The notes under the pieces were generated by a model. The model was not told the DNA's origin. It saw only the letters and a list, made by a program, of their open reading frames with translations, and ran no database searches. Positions 1-7,405 of a stretch of 43,367 nucleotides of DNA are shown here, piece after piece. The DNA comes from [Eubacterium] saphenum. Lineage in GTDB: Bacteria; Bacillota; Clostridia; Lachnospirales; Anaerotignaceae. The stretch spans positions 1 through 43,367 of the forward strand of contig SFGI01000018.1 in the NCBI GenBank assembly GCA_004557645.1, in the 5' to 3' direction. Numbering within the stretch: position 1 is the first letter of the stretch; the number at the start of each line of letters is the position of its first letter. Position numbers and translations under genes: made by a program.

Positions 1-98
1 AAGTAGCTGACCTGGGTATCGTTGGCGACCTGAAACAGATCCTGCCTAAACTGGCTGAAGCTGTAAGAAAATACAAAGCAGCAAAAGCAAACAGCTAA
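1..98 (+). CDS. etfA: Electron transfer flavoprotein subunit alpha, C-terminal fragment
   Basis: Only the last 31 codons are in the window, read from base 3 to the TAA at 96-98. The peptide begins VADLGIVGDLKQILPKL and ends in a Lys/Ala-rich tail. This matches the end of EtfA, where the FAD-binding domain finishes with an ADxGIVGDL segment followed by an amphipathic helix. EtfA with EtfB carries electrons between acyl-CoA dehydrogenases or other flavoproteins and their partners in the cytoplasm. Codon use is of the highly expressed type seen in the ribosomal genes downstream. A good terminator follows at once, so this ends an upstream operon. The identification rests on a short fragment. Confidence 0.72.
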   Translation, partial: VADLGIVGDLKQILPKLAEAVRKYKAAKANS

Positions 99-119
99 TT
101 TTAACGAAATTAGTCTTTC

Positions 120-147
120 AAGGACTCCCTTTTGGGAGTCCTTTTTT
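120..147 (+). terminator. Rho-independent terminator of the etfA operon
   Basis: A perfect 10-bp stem (120-129 with 134-143), a TTTT loop and a run of T to 147 lie 21 bases after the etfA stop. Confidence 0.93.
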
Positions 148-262
148 GTGGACATATTTCTTACGATACTCTTACAATATTTTTTAGAAGGTGTTTCTTC
201 TATATTATATATGTTACAATGGAGGCAGATAAAAACGCAGGTAAATGAGAGGGGGCGGAACT

Positions 263-1543
263 ATGCAGAATATGAAAGAAGCATTGCAGGTACGGGCGGA
301 GCTGGCCCTTTGGAGGGGGCGAAAGGCGGTGCATCAGCCAAGGCTGGAATCTTTGCGGAGCAAATATATTCTGGAGCAGGATGATGTGAACCGTTTGCAG
401 AGGGGGATTTTCTCCAAACTGAAACGAGACTATGAAGAAAAGCTGGAGAAAGAAAAAGCAGAAGTGGCTGTGGCGAAAGCGGAGCTGGACCGCATGACAG
501 AATTGATGAGGATCGCGGATGATAAGCTGCCCGTTCTGGAATTGCAGGCGAAGGCGTATCAGGATTTTTGGGAAACGGCAGATCTGTCTACTTTGGACGG
601 GGATGAGAAAACAGTACTGGGTTGGTGCCAACAGGCAGAGACTTGCCTGAGATTGGTGAAGGAAACGAATCTTTGTATCGTGCGGTTGAAGGAAGAACAG
701 GAGCGTTCATTTTCTGGCCAAGGCGTTCACGAACAATCAATGCTTTTGCTGCAAAGTCAGATTGACAGACTTTGGCCAGCGGCGGAAGTATTTTTGAAGG
801 AAGCGGAAGAAACAGCAGCAGTAAATAGAGGGAAACATAGCTTGCGCTTTTTGGAAATTGGAGAATCTGAATTGGCGAGAGTATCCAGGCATTGGAGTAC
901 TATAGAAGAAATTGGGCGGGAAATAAAAGTTCATAATACGCTTTTTGAAATGGAAGACAATTTACGGAAGCTGCAGGCACAATTGGGTGTTGTATTTGAG
1001 GATTTCGCAGAAGAGGGAGAAAAGCTTCTGCACAAATATGATGGCGCCGAAAGTCATTTCTGCGAAAAAGATGCAGAAGAAAGCTTTGCCCAAGAAGGCT
1101 TTACAGAAGAGCAAAAGGAGGAGCCTTCCTTTGGGGGGAATGGTCTTTTCGGAAAAGCAGATCTTTCTAGAGAAAAGGAGCGGTTGCTGTTCGGGCTGGA
1201 ATTGCTGAATAAGGAATTTGAAAAAGTGGTTGCTCCTGTGGAAAAAACGGAGCTTGGGAAGAGATTCTTTGGCAAGATAGACAATATGTTGGACGAAGAG
1301 ATTGAAAGTATCAACAGATGGGAACGTATGCTGCGGGAATGGCAGCAGGATTTGAAGCTGTATCGGAAGGATGCGGGAAATTTCCCTTGCGGGTTGGACG
1401 GATATGAACCGTTGGAGAAGAAGATTTGGCAATACACAGAAGAAGAGGGAGCGGAGATGGAGAAAGCCTGCCGAGAACATTTGCAGGATACGGCAGAACG
1501 TTTGGAGCAGGCGGAGGAACAGATTAGAACACATGAAAGATGA
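263..1543 (+). CDS. Unrecognised coiled-coil protein
   Basis: I do not recognise a family. The 426-residue product has no signal peptide or membrane segment. It is very rich in Glu, Lys, Leu, Gln and Arg. Long heptad-like helices cover roughly residues 1-110, 150-270 and 310-426, and a Glu/Phe-rich, probably disordered stretch lies near residues 270-310. Start at 263 is preferred over the upstream ATG at 245 because a GAGGGGGCGGA ribosome binding site lies at 248-258, inside the longer reading. An extended -10 (TG-T-TACAAT, 212-220) lies upstream with a weak -35. It stands alone between the etfA terminator and the S10 promoter. The body uses AGG, GGG and TTG codons freely, unlike its highly expressed neighbours, so modest expression is likely. 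A structural or scaffold role is only a guess. Confidence 0.7.
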   Translation: MQNMKEALQVRAELALWRGRKAVHQPRLESLRSKYILEQDDVNRLQRGIFSKLKRDYEEKLEKEKAEVAVAKAELDRMTELMRIADDKLPVLELQAKAYQDFWETADLSTLDGDEKTVLGWCQQAETCLRLVKETNLCIVRLKEEQERSFSGQGVHEQSMLLLQSQIDRLWPAAEVFLKEAEETAAVNRGKHSLRFLEIGESELARVSRHWSTIEEIGREIKVHNTLFEMEDNLRKLQAQLGVVFEDFAEEGEKLLHKYDGAESHFCEKDAEESFAQEGFTEEQKEEPSFGGNGLFGKADLSREKERLLFGLELLNKEFEKVVAPVEKTELGKRFFGKIDNMLDEEIESINRWERMLREWQQDLKLYRKDAGNFPCGLDGYEPLEKKIWQYTEEEGAEMEKACREHLQDTAERLEQAEEQIRTHER

Positions 1544-1782
1544 GAAAAAGAGTGTATTGTATACAAACTGAAATACGGGGATAGTTTTGTTCGTTTAATG
1601 AGATAAGAATGTCCTTGTATTGTGGACGAAATGATGGAAATAATGTGATTTGTTTTGGCTAACTTTTTCTTACGGGCTTTCTCTCTAAAGTTTTTGTGCA
1701 ATTTGTTTAAGATTGTGTGAAAAGTGGGTCTGAATTTTTATCAGAAATCAGAGAAAAAATCGAAAAAAATGCGAAAAAACAC

Positions 1783-1811
1783 TTGCATTCTCTGTCTTTA
1801 TGCTTTATAAT
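1783..1811 (+). promoter_or_regulatory. Sigma-A promoter of the ribosomal protein superoperon
   Basis: TTGCAT at 1783-1788 and TATAAT at 1806-1811 are separated by exactly 17 bp. An A-rich tract, possibly an UP-like element, lies just upstream at 1751-1780. It is the only strong promoter before rpsJ. Confidence 0.85.
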
Positions 1812-2066
1812 ACTCATTGTTGTGACATAGAGTGTTGATACGGAAGGTTGCCGAAGCCGATGAATAAAGGGCTTGCGGGTTTTTCCGAGGAGCGATGTCC
1901 AGTTCAAAGAAACCGGGCGACAAGGTCACTGTACTGAATATTTTGGGTTTGACTTATCAATAGGATAAGTTTGCGTATCTGACGTTGCTGGATACACCCG
2001 GATGAGTGTGCAGTCACCACTTGTCGTGCTGAAGTCAAATAGTACGAAAAGGAGGGGACTTTTTTT
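1812..2066 (+). promoter_or_regulatory. Long untranslated leader before rpsJ, probably a ribosomal-protein autoregulatory RNA
   Basis: About 245 nt separate the expected start of transcription from rpsJ, with no convincing ORF. The region is GC-richer than typical spacers. It holds a clear hairpin (CTTATC 1953-1958 with GATAAG 1964-1969) and a second short stem around ACAC...GTGT at 1994-2010. It ends with an AGGAGGGG ribosome binding site near 2050. S10 operons in other bacteria are controlled by leader RNAs that bind a product such as L4. That role here is inferred from position; I cannot assign a specific Rfam family. Confidence 0.55.
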
Positions 2067-2381
2067 ATGGCTAATCCCAAAATCAGAATCAGTCTCAAAG
2101 CTTACGATCACAAATTGATCGACCAGTCTGCAGCGCAGATCATTGAAACAGCAAAGAAAACAGGTGCACAGATCAGTGGCCCTATTCCTCTTCCCACAAA
2201 GAAGGAAGTTGTAACAATCATCAGAGCGGTGCATAAATACAAAGACTCTCGTGAACAGTTCGAAATGAGAACACACAAGAGACTGATCGATATTCTGAGC
2301 CCTACACCCAAGACAGCAGACGCACTGAGCCGTCTGGATCTGCCCGCAGGCGTAGACATTACACTGAAAGTGATGAAATAA
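2067..2381 (+). CDS. rpsJ: 30S ribosomal protein S10
   Basis: At 104 residues this is full length for S10, a 30S head protein that in other bacteria also binds NusB in antitermination. The N-terminal KIRISLKAYDH and central GPIPLPTKKE segments are characteristic, as is the RTHKRLIDI stretch. The ATG has an AGGAGGGG site about 8 bases upstream. It opens the S10-spc-alpha superoperon directly downstream of the long leader. Unlike many Firmicutes, the rpsL-rpsG-fusA-tuf cluster is not immediately upstream. Confidence 0.98.
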   Translation: MANPKIRISLKAYDHKLIDQSAAQIIETAKKTGAQISGPIPLPTKKEVVTIIRAVHKYKDSREQFEMRTHKRLIDILSPTPKTADALSRLDLPAGVDITLKVMK

Positions 2382-2578
2382 TCAACGGTAACCCACTCAG
2401 CAACGAGCCGAAAGATTATTTTTAAACTTTAATAAAAAGAAAAACATCCAAAAAGCTGGTTTATATAAGATAAAGAAGTAACAGAGAAAGTTACAACTCT
2501 TATATGACTAGAATGATTACCCCGACTGCTAAGGCGGAAAGGGCAATCCGCTGTAGAAAATTTAGGAGGTGCAACGAA
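2382..2578 (+). promoter_or_regulatory. Structured rpsJ-rplC spacer
   Basis: The gap of almost 200 nt is unusually long for this operon. It contains a two-storey hairpin: outer stem 2463-2469 with 2499-2505 (7 bp), inner stem GTAAC 2478-2482 with GTTAC 2490-2494. A second hairpin pairs 2534-2538 with 2547-2551, ending 12 bases before the rplC ribosome binding site AGGAGGT (2564-2570). There is no T-tract, so it is not an obvious terminator. A translational control element or processing site is possible. Confidence 0.5.
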
Positions 2579-3208
2579 ATGAAAAAGGCGATCATCGCTA
2601 AGAAAATTGGTATGACACAGGTTTTCACAGAAAACGGTGCGCTGGTACCAGTTACAGTTCTTGAAGCAGGCCCCTGCGTTGTTATCCAGAAAAAAACAAT
2701 GGAAAACGACGGCTACGAAGCAATCCAGGTTGGTTTTGCTGAAGCAAAAGAAAGAAAAGTAAACAAACCCATGAAGGGTCATTTCACAAAAGCAGGCGTA
2801 GCTGCTAAGAAATATGTAAAAGAATTCAGACTGGAAGATGCAGCTAACTACGAAGTTGGCGCTGAAATCAAAGCTGATGTATTCGCAGCAGGCGACAAAG
2901 TAGACGCAAGCGGCGTTTCCAAAGGTAAAGGTTTCCAGAGTACAATCAAGAGATACAACGCACAGAGAGGTCCCATGGGTCATGGTTCCAAATCTCACAG
3001 AGTTGTAGGTTCCATGGGTTCTTCCGCTACACCCAGCCGTGTTAAAAAAGGCAAAAGAATGCCTGGTCACATGGGCGCAGCTAACGTGACAATCCAGAAT
3101 CTTGAAATCGTACGTGCAGATGCAGAAAAGAACCTGCTGCTGATCAAGGGCGCAGTTCCCGGTCCTAAAGGTTCCATTCTGGTAATCAAAGACAGCGTAA
3201 AGGCTTGA
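2579..3208 (+). CDS. rplC: 50S ribosomal protein L3
   Basis: The 209-residue L3 is among the first proteins to bind 23S rRNA in 50S assembly. It is identified by the N-terminal KKAIIAKKIGMTQVF and the central GKGFQSTIKRYN...RGPMGHGSKSHR loop that reaches toward the peptidyl transferase centre. The ATG at 2579 is chosen because AGGAGGT lies 8 bases upstream and because the family begins at this Met. An in-frame ATG at 2504 would add 25 unconserved residues and lies within the hairpin spacer. Confidence 0.98.
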   Translation: MKKAIIAKKIGMTQVFTENGALVPVTVLEAGPCVVIQKKTMENDGYEAIQVGFAEAKERKVNKPMKGHFTKAGVAAKKYVKEFRLEDAANYEVGAEIKADVFAAGDKVDASGVSKGKGFQSTIKRYNAQRGPMGHGSKSHRVVGSMGSSATPSRVKKGKRMPGHMGAANVTIQNLEIVRADAEKNLLLIKGAVPGPKGSILVIKDSVKA

Positions 3209-3235
3209 TAAACTTTACGAAAGGAGGAAACTAAC

Positions 3236-3856
3236 ATGGCAAATGTTGCAGTATTAAATATGGCAGGCGCTCAGGTAGGCACAATCGAGCTGAATGACGC
3301 TATTTTCGGTATTGAAGCAAATGAACATGTGATGCACCTGGCTGTAGTACAGTATCTGGCAAACCAGAGACAGGGCACACAGAGCACAAAAACACGCGCT
3401 GAAGTTCGTGGCGGTGGTAGAAAACCTTACAGACAGAAAGGTACAGGCAGAGCAAGACAGGGCTCCATCCGTTCTCCTCAGTGGGTTGGCGGTGGCGTAG
3501 TATTCGCTCCCAAGCCCAGAGACTACTCCTTCAAACTGAACAAGAAAGTAAAAAGACTGGCACTGCAGTCCGCACTTTCCACAAAGGTTGCTGAAGGCAA
3601 AATCATCGTTCTGGACGAGCTGACACTGTCTGAAGTTAAGACAAAAGAAATGGCAAAAGTTCTGGAAAACATCAAATGCGACAACGCACTGATCGTTATG
3701 GACGGTACAAACACAAACGTAATGCTGTCCGCTAGAAACATTCCCGCAGTTAAGACAGCTTCCGTAAGCACAATCAATGTTTACGATCTGCTGAAATACA
3801 ACACACTGGTTGTAACAAAAGAAGCAGTAGAAAAAATCCAGGAGGTGTACGCATAA
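3236..3856 (+). CDS. rplD: 50S ribosomal protein L4
   Basis: L4 (206 aa) lines the peptide exit tunnel and in some bacteria represses its own S10 operon through the leader RNA. The tunnel-loop signature is intact: RGGGRKPYRQKGTGRARQGS followed by the SPQWVGGGVVFAP segment. An AAGGAGG site precedes the ATG by about 8 bases. Its stop codon overlaps the rplW start (TAATG), indicating translational coupling. Confidence 0.98.
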   Translation: MANVAVLNMAGAQVGTIELNDAIFGIEANEHVMHLAVVQYLANQRQGTQSTKTRAEVRGGGRKPYRQKGTGRARQGSIRSPQWVGGGVVFAPKPRDYSFKLNKKVKRLALQSALSTKVAEGKIIVLDELTLSEVKTKEMAKVLENIKCDNALIVMDGTNTNVMLSARNIPAVKTASVSTINVYDLLKYNTLVVTKEAVEKIQEVYA

Positions 3857-4155
3857 TGGCTGATCTGAAATTTTACGACGTAATCGAAAGACCCGTAATC
3901 ACAGAAAACAGTATGTCTGTACTGGATGAAAAGAAATATACTTTCATCGTACACCCTGAAGCAACAAAAGCTCAGATCAAAGATGCTGTTGAAAAAATGT
4001 TCGAAGGCGCTAAAGTAGCTTCCGTAAACACAATGAACTACGATGGCAAGCCCAAGAGAAGAGGTATGTTCTTTGGTAAAACAAAGAAATACAAAAAAGC
4101 AGTTGTGAAACTGACAGCTGACAGCAAAGACATCGAAATCTTCATGGGCATGTAA
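3856..4155 (+). CDS. rplW: 50S ribosomal protein L23
   Basis: L23 (99 aa) sits at the tunnel exit and docks trigger factor and SRP. Diagnostic segments are DVIERPVITEN near the start, YTFIVHPEATKAQIKDAVEKMF in the middle, and the basic GKPKRRG loop. The AGGAGG ribosome binding site lies within the 3' end of rplD, and the start overlaps the rplD stop by one base. Full length for the family. Confidence 0.98.
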   Translation: MADLKFYDVIERPVITENSMSVLDEKKYTFIVHPEATKAQIKDAVEKMFEGAKVASVNTMNYDGKPKRRGMFFGKTKKYKKAVVKLTADSKDIEIFMGM

Positions 4156-4235
4156 TCCATAGAAGAAAATTCAGAAACTTGCAAAACACACGGAAACGTG
4201 TAGACGATATAAATCCGAAAGGAGTGGAAAAAGAG

Positions 4236-5066
4236 ATGGCAATTAAGAGATACAAACCCTATACACCATCCAGAAGACACATGACAGTGTCCGCATTCGA
4301 TGAAATCACAAAATCCACGCCCGAAAAATCTCTGGTAGTACACCTGAGAAAAACTTCCGGCAGAAATAACCAGGGCAAACTGACAGTACGTCACCACGGC
4401 GGCGGCGCAAAGATCAAATACAGACTGGTTGACTTCAAACGTAACAAAGACGGTATTCCCGCAACAGTAAAAGCGATCGAATACGATCCCAACAGAACAG
4501 CAAACATCGCTCTGATCGTATATGCAGACGGTGTAAAATCCTATATCCTGGCACCCGCAGGCCTGCAGGTTGGCGATCAGCTGATGAATGGTCCCGAAGC
4601 CGAAGTAAAACTGGGTAACACACTGCCTATGAGCAAAATCCCCGTTGGTGCTTCCATCCACAACATCGAAATGAAACCCGGCAAAGGCGGCCAGCTGGTT
4701 CGTTCCGCTGGTAACGTAGGTCAGCTGATGGCAAAAGAAGGCAAATACGCTACAGTAAAACTGCCTTCCGGCGAAATGAGACTGCTGCCCATCGAATGCA
4801 GAGCTACAATCGGCCAGATCGGTAACACAGACCACGAACTGGTTCACATCGGTAAAGCTGGTAGAAAACGTCACATGGGCGTAAGACCTACAGTAAGAGG
4901 TTCCGTAATGAACCCTAACGATCACCCTCACGGTGGTGGTGAAGGTAGAGCACCCATCGGTCGTCCCGCACCTATGACACCTTGGGGCAAACCTGCAATG
5001 GGCTACAAGACAAGAAACAAACACAAAGCTTCCAACAAATATATCGTTCGCCGCAGAAACGGCTAA
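4236..5066 (+). CDS. rplB: 50S ribosomal protein L2
   Basis: L2 (276 aa) binds 23S rRNA near the peptidyl transferase centre and is needed for subunit association. Recognised by the N-terminal IKRYKPYTPSRR, the RHHGGGAKIKYR segment and the C-terminal VRGSVMNPNDHPHGGGEGR, which contains the conserved functional histidine. The start at 4236 gives the canonical MAIKRYKP N terminus and has an AAAGGAGTGG site upstream; an in-frame ATG at 4179 would add 19 non-family residues. A small ACACG-GAAA-CGTGT hairpin (4188-4201) lies in the spacer after rplW. Confidence 0.98.
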   Translation: MAIKRYKPYTPSRRHMTVSAFDEITKSTPEKSLVVHLRKTSGRNNQGKLTVRHHGGGAKIKYRLVDFKRNKDGIPATVKAIEYDPNRTANIALIVYADGVKSYILAPAGLQVGDQLMNGPEAEVKLGNTLPMSKIPVGASIHNIEMKPGKGGQLVRSAGNVGQLMAKEGKYATVKLPSGEMRLLPIECRATIGQIGNTDHELVHIGKAGRKRHMGVRPTVRGSVMNPNDHPHGGGEGRAPIGRPAPMTPWGKPAMGYKTRNKHKASNKYIVRRRNG

Positions 5067-5076
5067 TAGATCCGAA

Positions 5077-5100
5077 TGTGCCTAAGGCGGCTTAGGCACA
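5077..5100 (+). promoter_or_regulatory. Perfect hairpin between rplB and rpsS
   Basis: A 10-bp perfect stem (5077-5086 with 5091-5100) carries a GCGG loop. No T-tract follows; an A-rich stretch and the AAGGAGG of rpsS come next. Transcription must continue to rpsS, so processing, mRNA stability or protein binding is more likely than termination. Confidence 0.6.
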
Positions 5101-5128
5101 GATAGAAAAAATAAGGAGGATTAAATCA

Positions 5129-5413
5129 ATGAGCAGATCTTTGAAAAAAGGACCTTTCGCTGATGATCATCTGCTGAAGAAGATCGACGCTATGAACGCA
5201 GCAGGCGAAAAGAACGTAATCAAAACATGGTCTCGTCGTTCTACAATCTACCCCGATATGATCGGTCACACAATCGCAGTTTATGACGGCAGAAAACACG
5301 TGCCTGTATATATCACAGAAGACATGGTAGGCCACAAACTGGGCGAATTTGCACTGACAAGAACTTACAGAGGTCACGGCAAAGACGCAGAAAAGAAATC
5401 TAGAGTTCGCTAA
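5129..5413 (+). CDS. rpsS: 30S ribosomal protein S19
   Basis: S19 (94 aa) forms part of the 30S head with S13. The sequence has the family hallmarks SRSLKKGPF at the N terminus, KTWSRRSTIYPDMIGHTIAVYDGRKHVPV in the centre and the GEFALTRTYRGHG C-terminal segment. An AAGGAGG site is 8 bases upstream. It is intact, in contrast to rplV immediately downstream. Confidence 0.98.
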   Translation: MSRSLKKGPFADDHLLKKIDAMNAAGEKNVIKTWSRRSTIYPDMIGHTIAVYDGRKHVPVYITEDMVGHKLGEFALTRTYRGHGKDAEKKSRVR

Positions 5414-5443
5414 TTTATCCGATAACGAAAGGAGGTTTCGTTC

Positions 5444-5774
5444 ATGGCAAAAAAATCGTCCTGGATCAGATCAAAGGTAAGGATGTTGCTACAGCAGCAG
5501 CAATGTTGAACTATAGCCCCAGACTGGCAGCAGAAATCATCGGTAAAGTACTGAAATCCGCTGTAGCTAACGCAGAAAACAACCTGGGTATGGACGTAAG
5601 CAAACTGTATGTGGAAGAAGTAAGTGCAGATCAGGGCCCTACAATGAAGATGTGGAAGAAGTAAGTGCAGATCAGGGCCCTACAATGAAGAGAATTCGCC
5701 CCAGAGCACAGGGCAGAGCATATCGCATTCTGAAGAGATCTTGCCATATTTCCATCATTCTCAATGAGAGATAA
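5444..5774 (+). pseudogene. rplV: 50S ribosomal protein L22, disrupted reading frame
   Basis: A good AAGGAGG site and an ATG at 5444 open a frame that stops after 21 residues (MAKKSSWIRSK...). The L22 frame begins at 5455 (IVLDQIKGKDV) and runs through AAAMLNYSPRLAAEIIGKVLKSA and NAENNLGMDVSKLYVEEV, then hits a stop after a 41-bp tandem duplication. Removing one repeat copy restores GPTMKRIRPRAQGRAYRILKR...ILNER and the TAA at 5772-5774. So there are two lesions: roughly 17-35 N-terminal residues are missing together with a frame change at an A7 run, and the 41-bp unit (not a multiple of 3) shifts the frame. L22 lines the exit tunnel and is generally essential, so an assembly or sequencing artefact is the likeliest cause. 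A real pseudogene with a second copy elsewhere is the alternative. Confidence 0.9.
5609..5691 (+). repeat. 41-bp tandem duplication inside rplV
   Basis: Bases 5609-5649 are repeated exactly at 5650-5690, and the match extends one more base to 5691. The copies are identical, which points to a very recent event or an assembly or sequencing error. Confidence 0.95.
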
Positions 5775-5785
5775 GGAGGTACGAA

Positions 5786-6430
5786 ATGGGACAGAAAGTT
5801 AACCCTCATGGTTTAAGAGTAGGTATCATCAAAGATTGGGATGCAAAATGGTATGCAGATAAAGACTTTGCTGATAACCTGGTAGAAGACGTTAAAATCA
5901 GAAAATTCATCAAAAAGAGACTGTACGATGCAGGCGTTTCCAAGATCGCGATCGAAAGAACAGCAGGCAGAGTAAAAATCAGTGTTCATACAGCAAAACC
6001 CGGTATCGTTATCGGTAAAAACGGTGCATCTATCGAAGCACTGAAAGCTGAACTGCAGAAAATGACAGCACACAAAGTAGCTGTTAACATCGAAGAAATC
6101 AAAAGACCTGAACTGGATGCTCAGCTGGTTGCTGAAAACATCGCTCTGCAGCTGGAAAACCGTGTGACATTCCGTCGTGCGATGAAACAGGCTATGGGCA
6201 GAACAATGAAGTTCGGTGCTAAGGGTATCAAAACAATGGTAAGCGGTCGTCTGGGCGGCGCTGATATCGCTCGTGGCGAATCCTACCACGAAGGTACAAT
6301 CCCCCTTCAGACACTGCGTGCAGACATCGACTATGGCTTTGCTGAAGCAGATACAACATACGGCAAACTGGGCGTAAAGGTTTGGATCTACAAAGGCGAA
6401 GTACTTCCTGTAAAGAATAACAAAAAGTAA
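5786..6430 (+). CDS. rpsC: 30S ribosomal protein S3
   Basis: S3 (214 aa) is on the 30S solvent side at the mRNA entry channel. The start MGQKVNPHGLRVGIIKDWDAKWY is diagnostic. The KH domain motif GIVIGKNGASIEALK is near residues 72-86, and the C-terminal domain carries GAKGIKTMVSGRLGGADIARGESY. The AAGGAGG ribosome binding site starts right after the rplV TAA, so the frame of rplV may matter for coupled translation. Confidence 0.98.
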   Translation: MGQKVNPHGLRVGIIKDWDAKWYADKDFADNLVEDVKIRKFIKKRLYDAGVSKIAIERTAGRVKISVHTAKPGIVIGKNGASIEALKAELQKMTAHKVAVNIEEIKRPELDAQLVAENIALQLENRVTFRRAMKQAMGRTMKFGAKGIKTMVSGRLGGADIARGESYHEGTIPLQTLRADIDYGFAEADTTYGKLGVKVWIYKGEVLPVKNNKK

Positions 6431-6447
6431 GGAGGCGCTAAAGAATC

Positions 6448-6885
6448 ATGTTAATGCCTAAAAGAGTAAAACATCGTAAACAGCAGAGAGGCAAAATGAG
6501 AGGCCGTGCATATAGAGGCAACAAAGTAACATACGGCGATTTCGGTATCATGGCGATGGAACCCACATGGATCACATCCAACCAGATCGAAGCAGCTCGT
6601 GTTGCTATGACAAGACATATCAAACGTGGCGGTGACGTTTGGATCAAAGTATTCCCCGATAAACCCGTATCCGCAAAACCTATCGGTACTCGTATGGGTT
6701 CCGGTAAAGGCGCTCCTGAATATTGGGTAGCGGTAGTAAAACCCGGCAGAGTAATGTTCGAAATCGGTGGCGTAGAAGAAGAAAAAGCAAGAGAAGCACT
6801 GAGACTGGCAATCCACAAACTGCCTATCAAGTGTAAAATCGTATCCAAAGCAGAAGCAGAAGAAATGGCAGGTGAACATCAGTGA
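6448..6885 (+). CDS. rplP: 50S ribosomal protein L16
   Basis: L16 (145 aa) helps position tRNA at the A site. It begins LMPKRVKHRKQQRGKMRG, the classic L16 N terminus, and carries KRGGDVWIKVFPDKPVSAKPIGTRMGSGKG, the loop near the tRNA elbow. An AAGGAGG site at 6428-6434 precedes the ATG by about 13 bases; a second ATG at 6454 is inside the conserved start. Its last four bases overlap the GTG of rpmC (GTGA). Confidence 0.97.
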   Translation: MLMPKRVKHRKQQRGKMRGRAYRGNKVTYGDFGIMAMEPTWITSNQIEAARVAMTRHIKRGGDVWIKVFPDKPVSAKPIGTRMGSGKGAPEYWVAVVKPGRVMFEIGGVEEEKAREALRLAIHKLPIKCKIVSKAEAEEMAGEHQ

Positions 6886-7091
6886 AAACAAAAGGTTATG
6901 TAAATGAATTGATGGGCAAAACTGCAGATGAATTACAGAAGGACCTTGTTTCCGCTAAGAAAGAGCTGTTCAACCTGAGATTCCAGAACGCTACAAATCA
7001 GCTGGACAACACAGCAAGAATCAAGGAAGTTCGTAAGAACATCGCAAGAATCCAGACAATCATCACAAAGAAAGCAAGAGAAGCAAAATAA
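6882..7091 (+). CDS. rpmC: 50S ribosomal protein L29
   Basis: L29 (69 aa) is a small two-helix protein beside L23 at the tunnel exit. The helical pattern ADELQKDLVSAKKELFNLRFQNATNQL, followed by ARIKEVRKNIARI, is the L29 signature. The GTG start overlaps the TGA of rplP. No ATG in frame gives the conserved N terminus, so translation is probably coupled to rplP. Confidence 0.96.
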   Translation: MKTKGYVNELMGKTADELQKDLVSAKKELFNLRFQNATNQLDNTARIKEVRKNIARIQTIITKKAREAK

Positions 7092-7125
7092 TAGATATTC
7101 CGTTCGTTGAAAGGAGGAAATCATC

Positions 7126-7380
7126 GTGGAAAGAAATCTTCGTAAAACTAGAATCGGTAGAGTAGTTAGCGACAAGATGGACAAAACAATCGTTGTTGCT
7201 GTTGAAGATAAAGTAAAACACCCTCTGTATGGCAAAATCGTTAACAGAACATACAAACTGAAAGCTCATGACGAAAACAACGAATGCGGTATCGGCGATC
7301 GTGTTAAAGTTATGGAAACAAGACCTCTGTCCAAAGACAAAAGATGGAGACTTGTAAGCATCATCGAAAAAGCAAAATAA
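7126..7380 (+). CDS. rpsQ: 30S ribosomal protein S17
   Basis: S17 (84 aa) is a primary 16S rRNA binder with an OB fold. The GTG start at 7126 has an AAAGGAGG site upstream and gives the N terminus ERNLRKTRIGRVVSDKMDKT. The central HPLYGKIVNRTYKLKAHDE and the C-terminal ETRPLSKDKRWRLV segments are typical. It follows rpmC by about 35 bases. Confidence 0.97.
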   Translation: MERNLRKTRIGRVVSDKMDKTIVVAVEDKVKHPLYGKIVNRTYKLKAHDENNECGIGDRVKVMETRPLSKDKRWRLVSIIEKAK

Positions 7381-7405
7381 TCCTTTTTGGAGAGGAGGAC
7401 AATAT

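Noticed and set aside
200..631. Long minus-strand open frames opposite the coiled-coil gene and many ribosomal genes
   Set aside because: Codon bias of the plus-strand genes leaves the antisense frames open. They lack ribosome sites, have no family features and are Cys/Phe/His-rich shadows.
2504..2578. N-terminal extension of L3
   Set aside because: Lies in a structured spacer, is not L3-like and precedes the strong ribosome site at 2564.
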